Assembly (NCBI GenBank): GCA_027382625.1
Contig: JAJKFJ010020827.1
Location: 1 to 64,000 of the forward strand
Length of the DNA: 64,000 nucleotides
Source: Tetmemena sp. SeJ-2015
Taxonomy: Eukaryota; Ciliophora; Spirotrichea; Sporadotrichida; Oxytrichidae
Direction of reading: 5' to 3'
In this document: positions 1 to 11,839 of the stretch, piece by piece
Numbering within the stretch: position 1 is the stretch's first letter
How the letters are laid out: every line of letters starts with the position of its first letter
Program-made: the position numbers and the translations under genes
The notes under the pieces: model-generated
What the model was told of the DNA's origin: nothing
Databases searched by the model: none
Seen by the model: only the letters and a program-made list of their open reading frames with translations

Positions 1-2889
1 CGCCATGGTAAAGAGGCAAGAATATGGCGAGACTCCTCGGCCCGGCTGTAGATGACTGGACGGTACGCCTGAATAGGTTTATCTTGAAAATTGTGGCTGT
101 TTAAATTTTCTCACATTTATTCAATTAAGGCGTAATCAATTTAAAAGTACACTCTATTTGTGTAAATGCACTAATCGATTTTGCAACAATTATAATATAA
201 TATTTTGAAATCAAGCTAAAAACATATTAATTTAGGCGGGAGGTATTTAAAGTACTCCAACTAATTGTTTATTTATTTCTTTATTTATTAAAAAAAATCT
301 TTGAACCTATAACAATACATTAAGTTAATTATTAAATATAATTAAGAAGGAATTATTAATAATCAGTAATTTTTATTTAATTTAGCAATTTGTATTGTAA
401 TTTAGAGCCAAATGAAGGCATTAATTTTATCAGCCATCTTATAAAGAAAAATCTTATAAATCATTAGAAGGACCGTCTGGAAACCATATTTCATTTCAAT
501 TTATCTACTTAAATCTTTCTCAATCGAGTCGTAACTTTTAATTCTTGCTTATAATTTTTTAATTTTGATTTAAAAAAAAGTTAAATCATATTTTTCTTCC
601 TTTTTCTTAAAAATAAGATAATGAATGAATGACTTTCATTTAATTGGCAGTGGTAGACATCTATGTATTAATTTTATTGTCTCTTTATTTCTTCGTCTGA
701 AATTTATAAATGCTTATATTTTTACTTAGTAGAAATGTCATAAGATTCTCAAGATTATAGTTTTAAAGGCCCTAATTTATGTTAATTTAAACTCAATTTT
801 TCAATAAAATCTAATAATATCTGTCTACAAATTGATTATAATTTTATTTTTATTATCTCTATTTTATTAATTTAATTAGTGAGAAATGGTCTCCAAAAAC
901 ATTTTTCACCAGTGTCTCATTTCACTTTCTGTTTTTAAAAAAAAAAACAAAAGAAATTTTTCTTCTAATTTATTATAAAATAGAAAAAAATTGAATAAAA
1001 TAAATTTTGAATATGTAATAATTTTGGTTAATTAAAATTTAAGATAGACCTTAAATTGTATGGTGATTATTAATCTGAGAAAGATTTATCTCCCAACATC
1101 ACTTTTCATTCTCTATATTAAGATTTTGATTCTCAATGAAATTAAAAAATGATAAGCTCAAGTTTACTTTCTTTCAAACACGTCTCAAGCTAAATAGCAA
1201 GGATAAAAATGCTAAAAAAAAAAGAGGATAGAGAATAAAATGAGTCTATGAAAATTTTTAATTTCAATTTGTCTTTCAAAGCAAATAAAAATATTTTTAT
1301 TTCCATCTCTTGGGACACTTTTCTTGATTTGATTTCAACTTATCAATAAATTGTGCGATTTCAAATTAAAAATATATATGGGTGAAACATTATTAGTTTA
1401 TTACGAAAATGCATAAAGAGAGAATTGAATTTAAAATAGAAATTACAACTTAATAGATTTATCTTGTAGTATTCTTTGTTCTTAGGTTATTTCCCAATCC
1501 ATTTTATAATTTTAAGCCTTTCTTAATTTCAGAAATTCTTATACTCAGTTTTGTTTTGCATTTCAGCCTTCTCTTTGCTATTTAATTCATTATAAAATAA
1601 ATTTTGAATATCTAATACTATTGTTAAACTATTGAGCATCTCTCTTGTACTTTTTATGTATACTTAGCATATAGTTAAAGTTCAATACGAAGAATCAATT
1701 TTAGAATTATAATGCAAAACTCATAAGTTAAATCAATAGTAGGATATTAATCTTCAAGTTTTACTTACCTCTTTCGCTCATCGATGAAAGATGAGCTTGA
1801 GAATTCCTTCTTCTACCATTATTAATTTATTATTAATAATTGAAGTGATTATTATATTCCATAAAATATATTCTGGTTTTTGCCCTTTTCATATTTTAAA
1901 ATCTAGATTAGTTATTTAAGTGATCATCTATTCTTATTCACCTCATAATTAATTTTTGTTAAATCAATTAATTTTTTTTAATTCTATACAAAATATAGAT
2001 TATATTTTTTAACATATGGAAATATCATAACTCTTTTAAAAATCTAATATGACATCTAAAATGAAATCCTTTTCAAATCAGGATGAGGTTTGAATTTAAT
2101 TTATTTTATTAAATAAAATAATTTTTATGTTATTAAAAGAAAAAATTATATATAAAGAGCTTCAAGAAATTGAGAGAAGTCAACATTGAGATGCTTTATA
2201 AAATCGTTTATGATAATTATATTATTAGGTTCTTGTTCTTCAAAATAGGTCCAATTGATAAAATATTGTATCAATATTAAATATTCATATTTTATAATTT
2301 GGCTTATTGATTAATCTTAGTAAAATTAATTTTAAATCCAATTGTATTGCAATTTAGGTAGGAGGATTTCATAAAATAGATAGATGTTTTTATTTTAATT
2401 AAACAATAAATTTATCAGATTTGTTAAAAATAATTAAAAATAAAGCGAAACTCTCTGAGAAAAAAAACGAAAACAATCTCTTATTGATTAATGGCCGAAT
2501 CCTGCCTTTGTTTAAAGAAACTCTCATTTTTATGGCAAAATCTCATTCAACTGGCAATACCGAAGACCTCTATCAGAAGTCTAGGTGCAATCAAAATAAT
2601 AAATAATGAAGTTTGCAGAGTCTAGGAGGCGCTTGATCCCTTACTTTGACTGAGTTAGAGTGGAGCAAGCATCCATTACAAAAATGATGTCAGTTAGGAT
2701 ACAATCTATTAATTAAAGTAGATCATATTAAAATAATGCATGTCCTTTATATATTCCTTCAATAGCAATAATAAGAAATTTAATAAAAAAGATAATTAAA
2801 TTATTTTAATAAAAATGGAATAAATTAGCTGCTTTTAAGTGTGTATAATTTGAAAAATTATTACACCATTAGAATCTGCATGAAATTCT
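1..2889. other. AT-rich germline DNA, no gene recognised
   Basis: Very AT-rich sequence with many short homopolymer runs. No reading frame resembling a protein was seen on either strand, even with TAA and TAG read as glutamine. The first 80 bases or so are clearly more GC-rich than the rest and end abruptly. A 61-codon open frame at 2421-2606 has no recognisable features and is taken as chance. Confidence 0.6.
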
Positions 2890-3054
2890 AAGTAAAGATG
2901 AATTACGCGAATTTAGCGTGATATCAAAATGCAATCACAATTTACGATATACAGAGGCTCTTCTAAGCTCAAAACTCGGTCTTGCTTCGCACTCAATTCG
3001 GAGAATTTTCATGTTTCTGGCATCCATTCGCTGCTTCAGTCTATTATTCGCTCA

Positions 3055-3243
3055 TCAGAATGAAGTGTTGTTGCTCAAACTTTATGAGATAACATATCCA
3101 GAGCACATGCTGAGAATGTTGACGTTCCTATGAACATTTTCGTATGCTTCTTTCCCAATTTTGTGTAGTTGGTTTTGAGAATATTGGTATTCTTGGTTGA
3201 TTCTAAGGTCATCGTGTAGCATGAATATTTCATCTTTCTCCAT
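3055..3243 (-). CDS. Mirror copy of the small coding segment (left arm)
   Basis: Exact reverse-complement counterpart of the 62-codon frame at 3522-3710, so the two would be transcribed divergently outward from the loop. Same uncertainty: there is no recognisable domain, and only the duplication itself is certain. Confidence 0.22.
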
Positions 3244-3521
3244 TAATAATTGTAGAACTAGAATTAATTTTAGAAGTCTTAATGAATTAATAAGTTTATG
3301 TCTTCAAAATAATTAAGAATTCTTAAAACTCTTAATGTTTTAATGCAAAAAGTCTTAATTAACTTCTTAATTTATTTCTCTATAGATTTTTAGGAATCTA
3401 ATAGTCTTAATTTAATTAAACCTTGTCTTAATTCCTTTTTGCTAATTCTTAATTATTTTGAAGACATAAACTTATTAATTCATTAAGACTTCTAAAATTA
3501 ATTCTAGTTCTACAATTATTA

Positions 3522-3710
3522 ATGGAGAAAGATGAAATATTCATGCTACACGATGACCTTAGAATCAACCAAGAATACCAATATTCTCAAAACCAACTAC
3601 ACAAAATTGGGAAAGAAGCATACGAAAATGTTCATAGGAACGTCAACATTCTCAGCATGTGCTCTGGATATGTTATCTCATAAAGTTTGAGCAACAACAC
3701 TTCATTCTGA
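3522..3710 (+). CDS. Possible small coding segment in right arm of the inverted repeat
   Basis: An ATG at 3522 opens 62 codons (TAA read as Gln) ending at TGA 3708-3710. The product is polar and rich in N, Q, E and H, with heptad-like spacing. After the TGA the same strand still looks codon-like in another frame, which would fit a decayed or IES-interrupted gene piece. The mirror copy lies on the minus strand at 3055-3243. No family is recognised and a chance frame is possible. Confidence 0.25.
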
Positions 3711-3875
3711 TGAGCGAATAATAGACTGAAGCAGCGAATGGATGCCAGAAACATGAAAATTCTCCGAATTGAGTGCGAAGCAAGACCGAGTTTTGAGCTT
3801 AGAAGAGCCTCTGTATATCGTAAATTGTGATTGCATTTTGATATCACGCTAAATTCGCGTAATTCATCTTTACTT

Positions 3876-4471
3876 TATTTCCTTGCTATTTTTTTTAGAT
3901 TTTCTGAGTCAAGAGCTATAAGCTATAAAAATTGTTATGAGTTCGATTTAAAAGAATTTTAAGAGAGCCAGCATCATATCTAGCTTCAAGGCCGCTGAGT
4001 TATTTGTACTCCCTTAATCAGGAAGGATTTTAAAAGGAGGATTCCTTATCATTAACTGTAAAGAGAGTGGCAGTACCGGCTTCCTCTTATGGCTACCGTT
4101 TATGGTCCCCAGGTCAGTGATGGATACTAAAAAAGAGAATCATTGATGCATTCGAGAGGAGAACTTCAATTTTAAAGACTACGTAAAATTAATAAACTCT
4201 TTCTTACATTTTAAATTACTTATAGAATACTCAACAAAGAAAAGGACAAATATTATTTTATATCACTTATCCAATTTTATTTTTAAATTTAAATTTTGTG
4301 TGATTTTATCTTTAAGGCAAAAGTTAAATTCTGTAAATAAAATAAATTCTGATTAAATTTATATTTGTGATAATATGATATTATTATTGAGACATAATTA
4401 TTCATCTTGCATATTTATATATTTCAATAATTAAATTAGAATCTTAATAGATAGGCTATACGGTGAGTGCT
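3876..4471. other. AT-rich spacer upstream of the 4472 gene
   Basis: Mostly AT-rich. A stretch near 4020-4130 has more balanced composition and an ATG at about 4090 in a TGA-free frame, but the translation matches nothing I recognise. No promoter motif was identified. Confidence 0.3.
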
Positions 4472-5662
4472 ATGAGTGACCTGCTTATCTAGGGAAGCTT
4501 TCCCTCTTCCTTTGATTCCACAACCCACAAGGTTTTCGTAGAATTCCAACAACACCTCAAACGATAAGACCTGGATTTATCGTGCAAGTACTTACTAGCC
4601 TTTAAAAGAGGAGGACTCAGTTTCCTATCGGCTAAAGTCTACTACTTGCTAAAAATTTGGTTAAGAACTCTCTGGAACCACTCCACCTAAGAGTATCTTA
4701 CCCTTGAGTCACAACTCAACTCGATCACTGGCTAAACAAACTATGCTATGACCTCGCTAGATTTAATGTACGAGGAAGGTAAAGCTGAATTTGACTGGGG
4801 TTCCAGATCTCTTGGATCCCTCATCATTGCTACCAATTTTGCTACCCATTACATACTGTACAAGGACGATAAATGGAAAACTAAATCCTTCGCCTTAACA
4901 TGGGAAAAATTCTAAAGCCTGATCGAACCTTAACATCAGATGCCCTCAGATGAAGAAATAAAGATGAAGGAACCTAAAGAATTCAAGTTTGAGTTTGATC
5001 CTGAAATCTTGAACAAGACGCCATTACCTACTACCTACCCCATGCCAACCTACTATATAGTACCCTCCAGAACAGAACAGAAATCTGGTCGGGAAAACTG
5101 GCCAGTTTTCTTGACTAATTTAACCCAAGATCCAATGACTATGACCTTGTCCTTTAAATGATTCAAGACCTGAAACAAGAGATCATAGTTGGTTAACAAC
5201 TCTTGATTAAGACAATCCTGGACTGTGAATCTGATTACCAGATACGGGTGGCTAATAAGGTAAATAAATACAAGAGAATTAAACAGGCTGTCTAAAATAC
5301 ATCAGTTGACTAAGATTGGAACCACAGAAGAGAAAAAATCATAATCAACTACAGGGAAATTCTGGACTATTTTCTCCCTATGGATCTGGAAGAGGATCTC
5401 CAAATCGACTGGGAAGAAATCAATGTTGAAAGCATCCTTGGACACATCTCGGCACACATCCTGGAAACCCCTTTCATAATGTAAAGAGTGAAGGAATACA
5501 TGATTATGGAAGCCCCAGGTTGTATCTCACAAATGACACTGATCTACAGACACCAAGATGATGCTAATTTCTACCACTCTATAATGGACAAAAGACTGAA
5601 AACCCTAGCTGCTGAACTCAACACAGACAGACCTATCCCAGCTATGGGAACAGAAAAAAGGG

Positions 5663-5705
<43 letters not shown>

Positions 5706-5709
5706 AAAC

Positions 5710-5765
<56 letters not shown>

Positions 5766-6118
5766 AAAAAAAAAAAAAAAAAAAAGCTGCTGAACTCAAC
5801 ACAGACAGACCTATCCCAGCTATGGGAACAGACAATGAAGAGTGGGAGAGAATCTGGTTGGAACTACTACTACATACCAGGCTCTCCTCTGACAGACCTA
5901 AACAAACCGATGCTGTAGTACGAGACATACTAAGCGACATTCTTTTAGCCCTAAACGAAATAAAATTTAACGGCGATGTCAGGAGTGAATATGACAAACT
6001 CTACATGAAAGTCACGGAAGTTTTGAGCAAGAAAAATCACGGTCAGAAGGAGAAGTAAGACATTTTCTCCTAAGAGACAAATTTTACAACACCAGAAGGG
6101 AAAAGAAGGAGAAAATGA
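4472..6118 (+). pseudogene. Unrecognised protein gene, possibly transposon-borne, with frame breaks and a poly(A) insertion
   Basis: An ATG at 4472 begins a reading frame in which TAA/TAG must be glutamine. About 229 codons run to a TGA at 5159-5161. The frame then continues after a 1-base slip in a TTTAAA run (M-I-Q-D-L-K follows). It runs to the poly(A) insertion near 5655, resumes at 5785 and ends at TGA 6116-6118. Removing the 178-bp duplication plus poly(A) restores the frame and gives about 490 residues. The protein is amphipathic with a lysine-rich C terminus; no zinc finger, transposase or polymerase motif is visible. A (TTA)n tract follows 85 bp downstream. This could be a transposon or retroelement protein (inference from context); I do not recognise the family. 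Confidence 0.55.
5607..5832. repeat. 48-bp direct duplication flanking a poly(A) tract
   Basis: A 48-bp coding segment at 5607-5654 is repeated at 5785-5832, with about 130 bp of nearly pure adenine between (interrupted by GGG, C, CC and C). The copies encode the same residues (A-A-E-L-N-T-D-R-P). The net insertion is 178 bp and shifts the frame. The geometry resembles target-primed insertion of a bare poly(A) tail, but an assembly artefact at a homopolymer is equally possible. Confidence 0.85.
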
Positions 6119-6202
6119 GTGATAATTAACACGGGAGTGGTCGTTATGACTTCCCTAAGTTTAACATATAACACGCAAGACGCTAGTTCGTCTAAAATGC
6201 GT

Positions 6203-6222
6203 TGTTATTATTATTATTATTA
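6203..6222. repeat. (TTA)n microsatellite
   Basis: About seven TTA units in a row, 85 bp after the stop codon of the preceding gene. Simple 3-base tails occur at the 3' ends of some non-LTR retrotransposons, but nothing else proves that here. Confidence 0.8.
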
Positions 6223-7020
6223 TATTTCAATATCAGCTACTTTGAATTCAGTTGACCCTGCTAAATAACTATTTGCTTCTCTACTTTTGTGTACAAGTTC
6301 ATCAGGAAGCCAATACCTATCTCCTAACCTACTCCAACTATCATCTTTATTCTCTACTGCTGTATATGATGGATGAAAATAATTGATGAAGTTGTTTAAA
6401 TAAAAACTGTCAAGTTATTTAAACTTATTTAAACTGCAAAAAATTATATTTAGTTTACCCTGATAGATTGAGAATAATGAAACTTCAAAAAAAATTAGTT
6501 CATTTAATGTCATCTGCTCCACGTTTTGTAGATAGATTACAACTTTTTATAAGTTTGCTCGATTTTAAGAGGATGAACAAATTAAAAATAATATTCAAGC
6601 TAAAAATGCCTCAATAAAATACAAAATTGAGAATAAGATATGTTTAATTAGTTTCCATTTTAATTCTTTTAGTCAAGAATAAAGCACAAAAATACCAAAA
6701 AAACTGCATGATTCATCCAATCTAAGTCAATTTAGATTTTCCAAAAAAGATTTCAGTTTCCTTTTGAACGACGACGAACCAGTAGTCTTCTAAGCAAAAT
6801 ATTTACATTGTTAGGCGCTTTGACAGCCAAATATTACAAAAACAATTTTTAAAAAGATTATTTTACTATTTTATTAATTATAACAATTAAAGACCAATAT
6901 GTCAATTAGAGATGGATTTGTGTTTACTTTCTTAAATTCAGTAAAACACTAAAAACGAGGATATTTAAAGTAAAACTTGGATTTCACGTCGTAGTGAAAA
7001 ATCGGTGATAAAGAAATGAA
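6223..7020. other. AT-rich intergenic DNA
   Basis: No gene recognised on either strand. AT-rich sequence leads up to the left arm of the transposon. Confidence 0.5.
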
Positions 7021-7795
7021 CAGTTCTCAACATCAACTCTATCGCATAATGTTGAGAGTGCCAGCGCGCACTATACTCTCGCATTTGAAAGTGTTTGGCA
7101 GATGAAGTTAGAAGTTGCAGCTGTTCTTCATCGCACTTCTAAGTTTTCAAGATGTGCACATCAATTCTTTGATTGATCCTCAAACTCTTCGCCACTATAA
7201 GCGCACTTCAGTTTTGGAGTAGCGAGCGAAGATCTTATATTTTCCATAGATAGTTTCCTTATCTCAAGATCTCTCCGTAAGAGTAGCAAACATCTAACGT
7301 TGAAATGGCATAACGTACGTAAAAACTGTGAATCGAGTGAAGCGCCTTATAGAATTTCTTTCAGCATTTTTATTATATTATAATCTGAAATATATTTACG
7401 ATTAGCTGCTCAGCTGTGAGAGGGATAGCGTGAAGTTTGTATGTGCTGACGAAGCTGTGTTCAACACAACACCTTCATGAAGAAGAGTTTGTACAAGAGC
7501 ACGATACATAGAAGTTTACGAGTAGAAAGTAAATATAACTAACAAGTGCGTTACTGCAGGAATCAGCGAAAACTCAGGCTTAGAAGCTTATGTCCTTCAT
7601 TCCTGCTCTATCAAGCGAGAGCAGTATGTTGCGTTCCCTTTAAGAAGCTCAGAGAGAAAGATCACAGACGGTGAGAATGTTCTACTCCTTGAAACCTCAG
7701 CGTACACAAGACAATGGAAGCGAAAGAAGGCATACGCTTGAGTTGAACACACTCCTGTTTTTAATGTTCCTTACTCGCCAGAGTTCAACGGCATT
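7021..7795 (+). repeat. Left inverted arm of the transposon
   Basis: Aligns in reverse complement with 11080-11839 with many scattered substitutions and small indels. Shared landmarks are the AACATCAACTC block at the outer end, the GCGCGCACTATACTC block, and the transposase catalytic region at the inner end. Similarity stops just after the sequence encoding P-E-F-N-G-I. Confidence 0.8.
7240..7795 (+). pseudogene. Tc1/IS630-like transposase remnant (left copy)
   Basis: Fragments in several frames reproduce a DDE transposase: F-V-C-A-D-E-A-V (first Asp) near 7435-7460, then V-T-A-G-I-S-E, then the run up to the conserved Y-S-P-E-F-N-G-I motif at about 7770-7795. The second-Asp segment is damaged, and the copy ends before the final Glu region is complete. 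At least three frameshifts are needed to read it. TAG is read as Gln. This is a dead copy, comparable to the minus-strand copy in the right arm. Confidence 0.7.
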
Positions 7796-7870
7796 CAACA
7801 ACCCCAAAACTCCCATTAATATGATCAAGAAAGTGAAAATAAGTTGTGGTATAATTAAATTTCTTTATTA

Positions 7871-8500
7871 ATCTTATAATCATGCTAAATTTCAACCCTA
7901 AACAGGCAATCTAAAGTCTTCTAGGAAGGTGATTTGACTCTGTCTCAAATATTCTCGTGAATTTTAATACCCTTTAGGTGCTTCCTACTATCTCAGATAA
8001 TCTGAGTGGTTAGGTTTCATAGGTTGCGTTGATTCATTGTACTACATTGCTTTATCTAAACTTTGTTTCAAAAGGTTCTGTATACCTTGTCCATTTACTG
8101 TTGTTGCGAATTATATTGCAGTCATCTTCACTTTCACACTAGTGAGTATTCCTCTGGTTTCATATCGCATTCAAGTACGATTGCAACTATAGACCAAAAA
8201 TATGTCCCACTGCACTGAACCGTTGGGCCAAGTCTGTCTCTATGGGAAATAAGCTACAGTTCATTAGAGGGCTACCGATGCTTGTCCTCATGTTTTCTCT
8301 CTTACAAACTCTGTTGAAGTCTATGAAAGTTGCTCTGACTGGTTCAAAGGTTTATCATGATGTTCTCTGGGTTGAGATCTCTGAATCCCAACTCATGCAA
8401 CTCCAATCACGTCCTCTATAATACGAGGTCAGTGAGAATAAGCAGTAAGCTATGTACTGTTGCGCCTCGTGCTGAGAATCTCTTAGTGTGATCTCCCACT
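7871..8500. other. Transposon interior without a readable gene
   Basis: Composition resembles the rest of the element, but no frame of convincing length or similarity was found. Confidence 0.4.
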
Positions 8501-9118
8501 TTAGGAAAGCGAATGGCGATGTAATAAGAGATCGATAAGCACACCAGCAAGATGAAGAACGTACTCGCTCAAGTTTTTTTGTCTCGCTTCTCTCAACACT
8601 GTCAGTTCGTTCGCGAACTTAAGACCTCTCTCTTCCTTCTTTACAAGGTATTTGTAAGGTCGCATCAGCAAGGTGAGGTAATTTTGAACACTCTCAAAAG
8701 TTACAACTCTCAAGCATGGGGTCTTGCTTTGGCTAGCTGAAACTTAACTGACACCATACACTAAGGGTTCTGATTCCTCTTCCGATCTTTCCTCTTCTTC
8801 TCCTCTTAGCTCTCTCTTAGTTGAACCTATGTAAGGTATCGTGGCTTGCCTCTTAAGACTGGCAACCATCTTTATAAAAGTTTCTTTTCCTCAATACGTA
8901 ACTCAGCCATGTTGTCTTCTTCTCGCACTGTGTTTCTTTGAGGAAGGCAGAGTTGAGAGAATGTCTGCTCCATCAAGTTGAGCAATGGATAGCTGACTCG
9001 TCACTTTCTTTCCTAATAGCTTCATATTTGATCTTATGGTTGGTACTTTTTCCTTGATGTGCCGCTTTGAGGCTCTTGGAGGAATAATCGAGACTGTCGT
9101 TGACATTACTATTCGCAT
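8501..9118 (-). pseudogene. Degenerate reading frames inside the transposon
   Basis: Two minus-strand frames (8501-8713 and 8903-9118) are protein-like (K/E-rich segments and a Ser/Lys-rich segment) and are separated by frame breaks. They probably derive from an accessory gene of the element. No family is recognised. In the second stretch two frames are open at once, so the true frame is uncertain. Confidence 0.35.
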
Positions 9119-10004
9119 TCTATATAAGTTTCTTCTCCTCTAGTTGATTTCTGGAGAGCCAACAAGAGGAGGCCATCAGTGTGCGATAGTTTAAACGCCC
9201 ACCGACTTCTTCAACTCTTTGGTTTGACAATTTTAAAGCACGAGATCTCTTTGCTCAATGCTCAAGTTTCAATAGAGCTCTCCTGTGCAACTTAGTTCAC
9301 AGCAGCATCTTGTTTGTGTTGCTGGTTCCGAACATTAGTTTATTTTAGCTTGTATTTGCTAAGGTTGTAAGCTTGTTTCTTTTAGCTATGGTTGGTTGCC
9401 CATTCTTAAATATTCAATAATTTAAAATATGAAGAGTCCGCCACTTTATTATTAAATTGTATAAAAATTTAATCTATACTATGCTTCAGGAATAAACAAG
9501 TGAAAAAGATGCTGTAGTTATTGATGTTCTTCTATCACTTATTTTACTATATTTATTATTAGATAGCTCATATTTTTTATCTAATTATCTGCTATTGTAT
9601 TTTGCTACTGAATTAATGTAAAACGCGTTATAGTGCTGACTAATTCGTTGGGCAACCATGTTAGTAATGTCGACGTCACGAAAAGCTTATTAAAAAGGCT
9701 GCTACTAATTTCATTGCACACGCGATTGAACTGCTACTTTTTAAGTTGCAGCAACTTTAGTATTTACTTGAGCATAGTAAAAATATATTAGTATTTAAGA
9801 ATCTTCTTATTTGCAGTAGAATTAGATTCAGAGCCGTCACTTTATGGCCTATCGCCTAAGCCATTGTTATTTAAAACTTCCCCATCTTATTGAGAGGGAG
9901 TGTTCTAAGGATCCATTGTAAGTGTTAGCTTTGTGGGTGCGATCTAGAATCAATAATATAATAACTTTTGATTTTCATAATAGAACAACGAGTACTCGAG
10001 CAAG

Positions 10005-10620
10005 ATGGTGGATAACTTGAATGTTAAGCGATTAAGAGTGGAAGCGCAAGAGTTGAGCAACAGGTTCCGAAGCAAGGAAGACCTCTACAGGTACTTCACT
10101 TAGCAAGGTAAGAAGCTCTCATGCTATGGAGTAACAATAATCTTAGTTGGTTTGTTCTTTCCGACAAATGTATGGAACAAAGATTCGTTCCTCAAGCAAT
10201 TCTTGCTGATGAGTAGAAAGCTCTCAAATCAATCGATGTCAACATGATGGAGTTCCGCCAAACTATCCTGAGATCTCAGTCACTAAATATGTAGTGAGTA
10301 TGCGAATAGGGAGATCCGGAGGGTAGCTCTATTTCCGTTCCCAACAAGAACAACTCTCAATGAACAAGTTGCCAGATCCGAAGGTTTCTTCTTTGGCGCC
10401 TTGCTACTGTACTGTGGCAGGTACCTCAAAGAGATCATATGAAGATGGCACACAGGAGGAGATTCTAAGTAGAGGGAAGAACGCCAAAGAAGCAAGGAGA
10501 TACGTTATCAGCGAAAACGAAAATAAAATTGGGTTTTGTTAGCGCAAACCGCTTCCATATGAAAAGTTATCTCCTACTTCTCTAGTAAGTTTTAGAGTTA
10601 TACTGTGTAGAGAAACCTGG
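10005..10620 (+). pseudogene. Transposon accessory protein remnant, unrecognised
   Basis: An ATG at 10005 starts an 80-codon frame (begins M-V-D-N-L-N-V-K-R-L; TAG as Gln) that ends at TGA 10245-10247. Protein-like sequence resumes in other frames to about 10620, so it is probably a longer protein of 190 residues or more, broken by indels. Composition is basic, with hydrophobic clusters. Its position between the transposase arms suggests an element-encoded accessory protein (inference). Confidence 0.4.
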
Positions 10621-11009
10621 CACTTGGCATCTAACTTTAATTGAAGGAGAGAGCAAGGTATCGAAACGGAAGCAAAATTACAAGCATCGAGGTTGACAAG
10701 CGTGCTATCAGCTATTTAGACTAGGTGCGATCGAATTGATGGCTATCATAGATGCGGGAGCAGGTTCGAAGATGAGTAAGCTAGGTCCATCTGGCCCAAC
10801 AGAAGAGAGAAAGAACCTCTTAAGAAATCCGCTTCTTCCGCAGATACTTAACAAAGCTGATACTTAAGTCAGCCATTTAAGTTAATGCTAAATATCTTCC
10901 TATAAAATATTCATCTCTACCTTTAATTCTGTCGCTACTATGAGCTTTGTCTTCTCTTCCTTCCACTCTCTTACAACTACTCACTATTGAATCCTCTGTA
11001 TCGATAGCT

Positions 11010-11640
11010 AATTCATGCATCAAGTGATAGAGCAGAAGCTTCTTATAGTGTCCCTCTAAACTAAGTTCCAGTAAAACTCAATGCCGTTTAACTCTGGCGA
11101 GTATGGAACATTAAACAGAGTGATGTTCAATCAGGTCGTATGCCTTCTTCGCTTCTTTTGTCTTGTGTACGCTGAGGTTGTCAACGAGTAAAACGATCTC
11201 ACCGTCTGTGATCTTCTCTCTGAACTTCTAAAGGTAACGCAACAGCTGCTGTCTCTCACTGCTTGATACAGCGGAAGGATGAGACGATAAGGCTCTAAGC
11301 CTGAGTCTTTCACTGATTCCTCCAGTAACTCACACTTGTAGTTTATATTTCTTTCTACTCGTCAAACTTCTATGTATCGTGCTTCTTGTACCAACTCTCT
11401 TCATGAAGGTGTTGTATGTGAGCACAGCTTCGTCAACACATACAAACTTCACGCTATCCCTCCACACCTACCTGGGCAGTGTAAATATATTTCAAATTAT
11501 TATAATAAAATGGCTAGTGAAGTCTATAACGCCTTCACTCGATTCACAGTTTTGTACGTTATGCATTTCAACGATAGATGTTTCTCAGTCTACGGAGAGA
11601 TCTTGAGATAAGAAACTGTCTATGGAAGTGAAGTGCCGTG
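11010..11640 (-). pseudogene. Tc1/IS630-like DDE transposase remnant (right copy)
   Basis: Reading the minus strand, F-V-C-V-D-E-A-V lies near 11424-11447 (first Asp), L-L-V-D-N-L-S-V-H-K at about 11165-11195 (second Asp), and Y-S-P-E-L-N-G-I-E-F-Y-W at 11070-11105 (catalytic Glu). Allowing for one slip between the last two, the Asp-Glu spacing is about 34, as in DD34E Tc1/IS630 enzymes. TAG is glutamine after N-L-V. A 1-base frameshift precedes the Y-S-P motif, and further breaks lie upstream. The N-terminal DNA-binding region is not readable. Family assignment is firm; activity is unlikely. Confidence 0.8.
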
Positions 11641-11839
11641 CTACTCCAAACTGGCGCTTAGTGGCGAAGAGTTTGAGGATCAATCAAATAATTGAAGTTG
11701 TGCACGAAACTTAGAAGTGCGATGAGGAAGCAGCTGCAACTCCTAACTTTCTCATCTGCAAAGGCAACTTTCCAATGCGAGAGTATAGTGCGCGCTGGCA
11801 CTCTCAACAATTTTGCGAATGGAGTTGATGTTGAAACTG
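11080..11839 (-). repeat. Right inverted arm of the transposon
   Basis: Reverse-complement partner of 7021-7795. This copy is better preserved. The outermost part (11589-11880) is also related to 52060-52302. Confidence 0.8.

Larger units (their letters stand above)
2890..3875. repeat. Large inverted repeat (432-bp arms, 122-bp spacer)
   Basis: Positions 2890-3321 reappear as the reverse complement at 3444-3875. The arms appear identical over their whole length (the 71-codon translation inside each is the same), and 3322-3443 is a non-palindromic AT-rich loop. The outer ends carry AAGTAAAG / CTTTACTT. No clear target-site duplication was seen outside. This could be a foldback transposon, an inverted duplication of a small gene piece, or a hairpin assembly artefact. 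Near-perfect identity means the event is recent or artefactual. Confidence 0.9.

Noticed and set aside
5605..5997. 130-codon minus-strand frame with a long phenylalanine run
   Set aside because: It is only the complement of the poly(A) tract and the coding strand of the 4472-6118 gene.
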